Positions 61,655 to 64,000 of a DNA stretch of 64,000 bases are shown one piece after another (the stretch's first letter is position 1; each line of letters starts with the position of its first letter). The notes beneath the pieces were generated by a model. It searched no databases. It was not told the DNA's origin and saw only the letters and a list, made by a program, of their open reading frames with translations. Source of the DNA: Bailinhaonella thermotolerans (lineage in GTDB: Bacteria > Actinomycetota > Actinomycetes > Streptosporangiales > Streptosporangiaceae). The stretch spans positions 868,001-932,000 of the forward strand of contig NZ_QZEY01000001.1 of assembly GCF_003594875.1 (NCBI RefSeq), in the 5' to 3' direction. The position numbers were made by a program, and so were the translations under genes.

Positions 61655-62537
61655 GGGCGAGCTCCCTGGTCCCGAAGAGTCCGGTGGGGCGGATCAGGAG
61701 GACGACGATCATGAGGAGGTACGGGGCGATGTCCGCGAAGCCGCCGCGCAGCAGCGCGGCCTCGTCCTGGTAGCCGACGGCCAGGGCCTCGGTCACGCCG
61801 ATCAGCAGGCCCCCGGCCAGCGCCCCCGTGGTGGAGTCCACGCCGCCGATCACCGCCGCCGGCAGCGCCTTGAGCGCGGCGAAGGAGGTGGCGCGGTCGA
61901 GCCCCGGGGTCGGGAAGACGCACAGGAACAGCGCGGCCAGCGCGGCGAGCGCCCCGGCGACCGCCCACGCGCCCGCGGAGACCCGGCCGAGCCGCACGCC
62001 CATGAGCGCGGCCGTGGCGCGGTCCTCGGCGGCGGCGCGCATGGCCACGCCCCAGGAGGTGTACTTGAAGGCCAGCAGGAACACGGTGATCGCGGCCACG
62101 GCGACGCCGAGGGCGGCGATCCGGGCCTGCGCGATCGTGACGCCGCCGACCTGGACCACGCGGTCGCCCCAGGGGTCGCCGAGCGGCAGGACCTCCGCGC
62201 CGATGCGGCGGGCGATCTCGACGGTGAGCACGATGTCCACGCCGATCGTGACGATGCTCAGGGTGCCGTGCGAGCCGGACCTCAGCCGCCGCAGCACGAC
62301 GAACTCCACCAGCGCGCCCAGCGCGGCGGCGCCCGCCACCCCGGCCCCGAGCGCGGGCCAGAACCCGATGTCGTCGTGGAGCACCGCGACGAGGTACCCG
62401 CCGGCCAGCAGCAGCGACGGATGAGCGAAGTTGATCACCTCGGTCGAGCGGTGGACGATCACGAATCCCAGCGCCACGAGCGCGTACACCGCGCCGGACG
62501 CGAGCCCGTTGACGAGCAGTTCCGCCAGCGCGGTCAC
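61647..62537 (-). CDS. Branched-chain amino-acid-type permease LivH
   Basis: A 296-residue permease with eight or so helices. LivH blocks: LVNGLASGAVYALVALGFVI, STEVINFAHPSLLLAGGYL, YTSWGVAMRAAAEDRATAAL and LKALPAAVIGGVDSTTGALAG. The GTG at 62537 overlaps the livG stop by 4 bp (GTGA). Confidence 0.93.
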   Translation of the reverse strand: MTALAELLVNGLASGAVYALVALGFVIVHRSTEVINFAHPSLLLAGGYLVAVLHDDIGFWPALGAGVAGAAALGALVEFVVLRRLRSGSHGTLSIVTIGVDIVLTVEIARRIGAEVLPLGDPWGDRVVQVGGVTIAQARIAALGVAVAAITVFLLAFKYTSWGVAMRAAAEDRATAALMGVRLGRVSAGAWAVAGALAALAALFLCVFPTPGLDRATSFAALKALPAAVIGGVDSTTGALAGGLLIGVTEALAVGYQDEAALLRGGFADIAPYLLMIVVLLIRPTGLFGTRELARA

Positions 62538-63312
62538 GCGGGGGCCTCCGTTCCCAGGTAGGCGCGGACCACGTCGGGGTGCCGCTGGATCTCCTCCGGC
62601 GTCCCCCCGGCGATCCGCCGGCCGAAGTCGAGCACGGTGACCTCGTCGGCCAGCCGCGCCACCAGGTCCATGTCGTGCTCCACGAGCAGGACCGACACGC
62701 CGAGCCCGGCGCGGACCCGCTGGATCGTGCGGGCCATCTCCCGCCGCTCGCCGCCGTTCATCCCGGCGACGGGCTCGTCGAGCAGCAGCACCGCGGGCTC
62801 CAGGCAGAGCGCGCGGGCGAGTTCCAGCCGTTTGCGCACGCCGTACGGCAGCAGCCCGGCGGGCGTGGCCAGGTGCGCGGCGACCCCGGTGAACTCGGCG
62901 ATCTCCCGCACCCGGGCGGCGTGGCGGCGCTCCTCCCGCCGGGCGGACGGCAGGCGCAGCCCGCAGGCCAGGAACCCGGCGCGGGTGAGCCGGTGCCGCG
63001 CGAGCATGAGGTTGCCGGCGGCGGTGAGGTGCGGCGACAGGGCGATGTTCTGGAAGGTCCGCGCGACGCCGAGCGCGGCGATCCGGTGCGGGGGCAGCCC
63101 GACCAGCTCGGTCCCGCCGAGCCGCACGCTGCCGGACGCGGGCCGGCACAGGCCCGACAGGACGTTGAAGCAGGTGGACTTGCCGGCCCCGTTCGGGCCG
63201 ATCACCGCGTGCAGGGAGCCCGGCTCCACCGTGAAGCCCACGCCGTCCAGCGCCGTCACGCCCGCGAACCGCACGGTGACGTCGCGCACCTCCAGCCGGG
63301 GGACCTCGCCGC

Positions 63313-63316
<4 letters not shown>
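62534..63316 (-). CDS. Branched-chain amino-acid-type ATPase LivG
   Basis: A 260-residue importer ATPase. Walker A is AVIGPNGAGKSTCFNVLSGL, the Q-loop VARTFQNIALSPHLT, the signature region PYGVRKRLELARALC (divergent, as in LivG), Walker B VLLLDEPVAGMNG and the switch VEHDMDLVARLADEV. The ATG at 63316 overlaps the livF stop by 4 bp (ATGA). Confidence 0.94.

Positions 63317-64000
<684 letters not shown>

Overview
The window is a high-GC actinobacterial chromosome segment. The strongest clue is a Pup-proteasome system: the end of prcB, prcA, pup, dop and the proteasome ATPase arc/mpa are all present. GTG and TTG starts, 4-bp ATGA/GTGA overlaps, a SARP regulator with a fused NTPase, a Tat-exported PhoX phosphatase and an LLM-class flavin/F420-type oxidoreductase also fit. 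Gene content and style suggest Streptosporangiales (for example Thermomonosporaceae or Streptosporangiaceae), but that placement is inference. No rRNA, tRNA, CRISPR array, transposase or prophage was recognised.

Left part (1-15.3 kb). The prcB end and prcA read rightward. They are followed by a methyltransferase, an alpha/beta hydrolase, a small membrane protein and a DrrAB-like ABC exporter, whose 3' end overlaps that of a convergent SARP/NTPase regulator. Next comes a rightward cassette of binding protein, fused permease, ATPase and PhoX, probably for organic phosphate or phosphonate use. Facing these, on the minus strand, lie an internally duplicated endonuclease VII-type HNH protein and pup.

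Middle part (15.4-38.4 kb). The other proteasome-locus genes are on the minus strand and widely spaced: dop at 24.8-26.3 kb, arc at 30.6-32.4 kb, trmI and a RecB-family nuclease. A site-2 protease runs divergently. Between them sit accessory cassettes: a PIG-L deacetylase, a small membrane protein behind a striking nested palindrome, an HTH/ClpN/ABC operon behind a large inverted repeat, an LLM-oxidoreductase/GH13 pair, an XRE regulator and MFS pump, an acyltransferase, a TetR-controlled ABC exporter, a VOC protein and a NarL-type two-component system.

Right part (38.5-64 kb). A 69-residue cysteine-rich peptide gene has its own promoter and terminator. It is followed by two complete oligopeptide (Opp/Dpp) ABC transporters in tandem on the minus strand, a small membrane protein, a HAD phosphatase and cobalamin-dependent methionine synthase metH. 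Rightward genes for a universal stress protein, a PAC2-family protein and a YbaK-type deacylase come next. The window ends in a minus-strand branched-chain amino-acid-type ABC transporter (livFGHMK-like) whose first gene is cut by the window edge.

The core Pup-proteasome genes, trmI, recB, M50 protease, metH and PAC2 form a syntenic backbone from which accessory cassettes hang. prcBA point the opposite way to pup/dop/arc, which suggests a local inversion. Intergenic regions are rich in short tandem repeats and in the 10-bp palindrome GCCGTACGGC.
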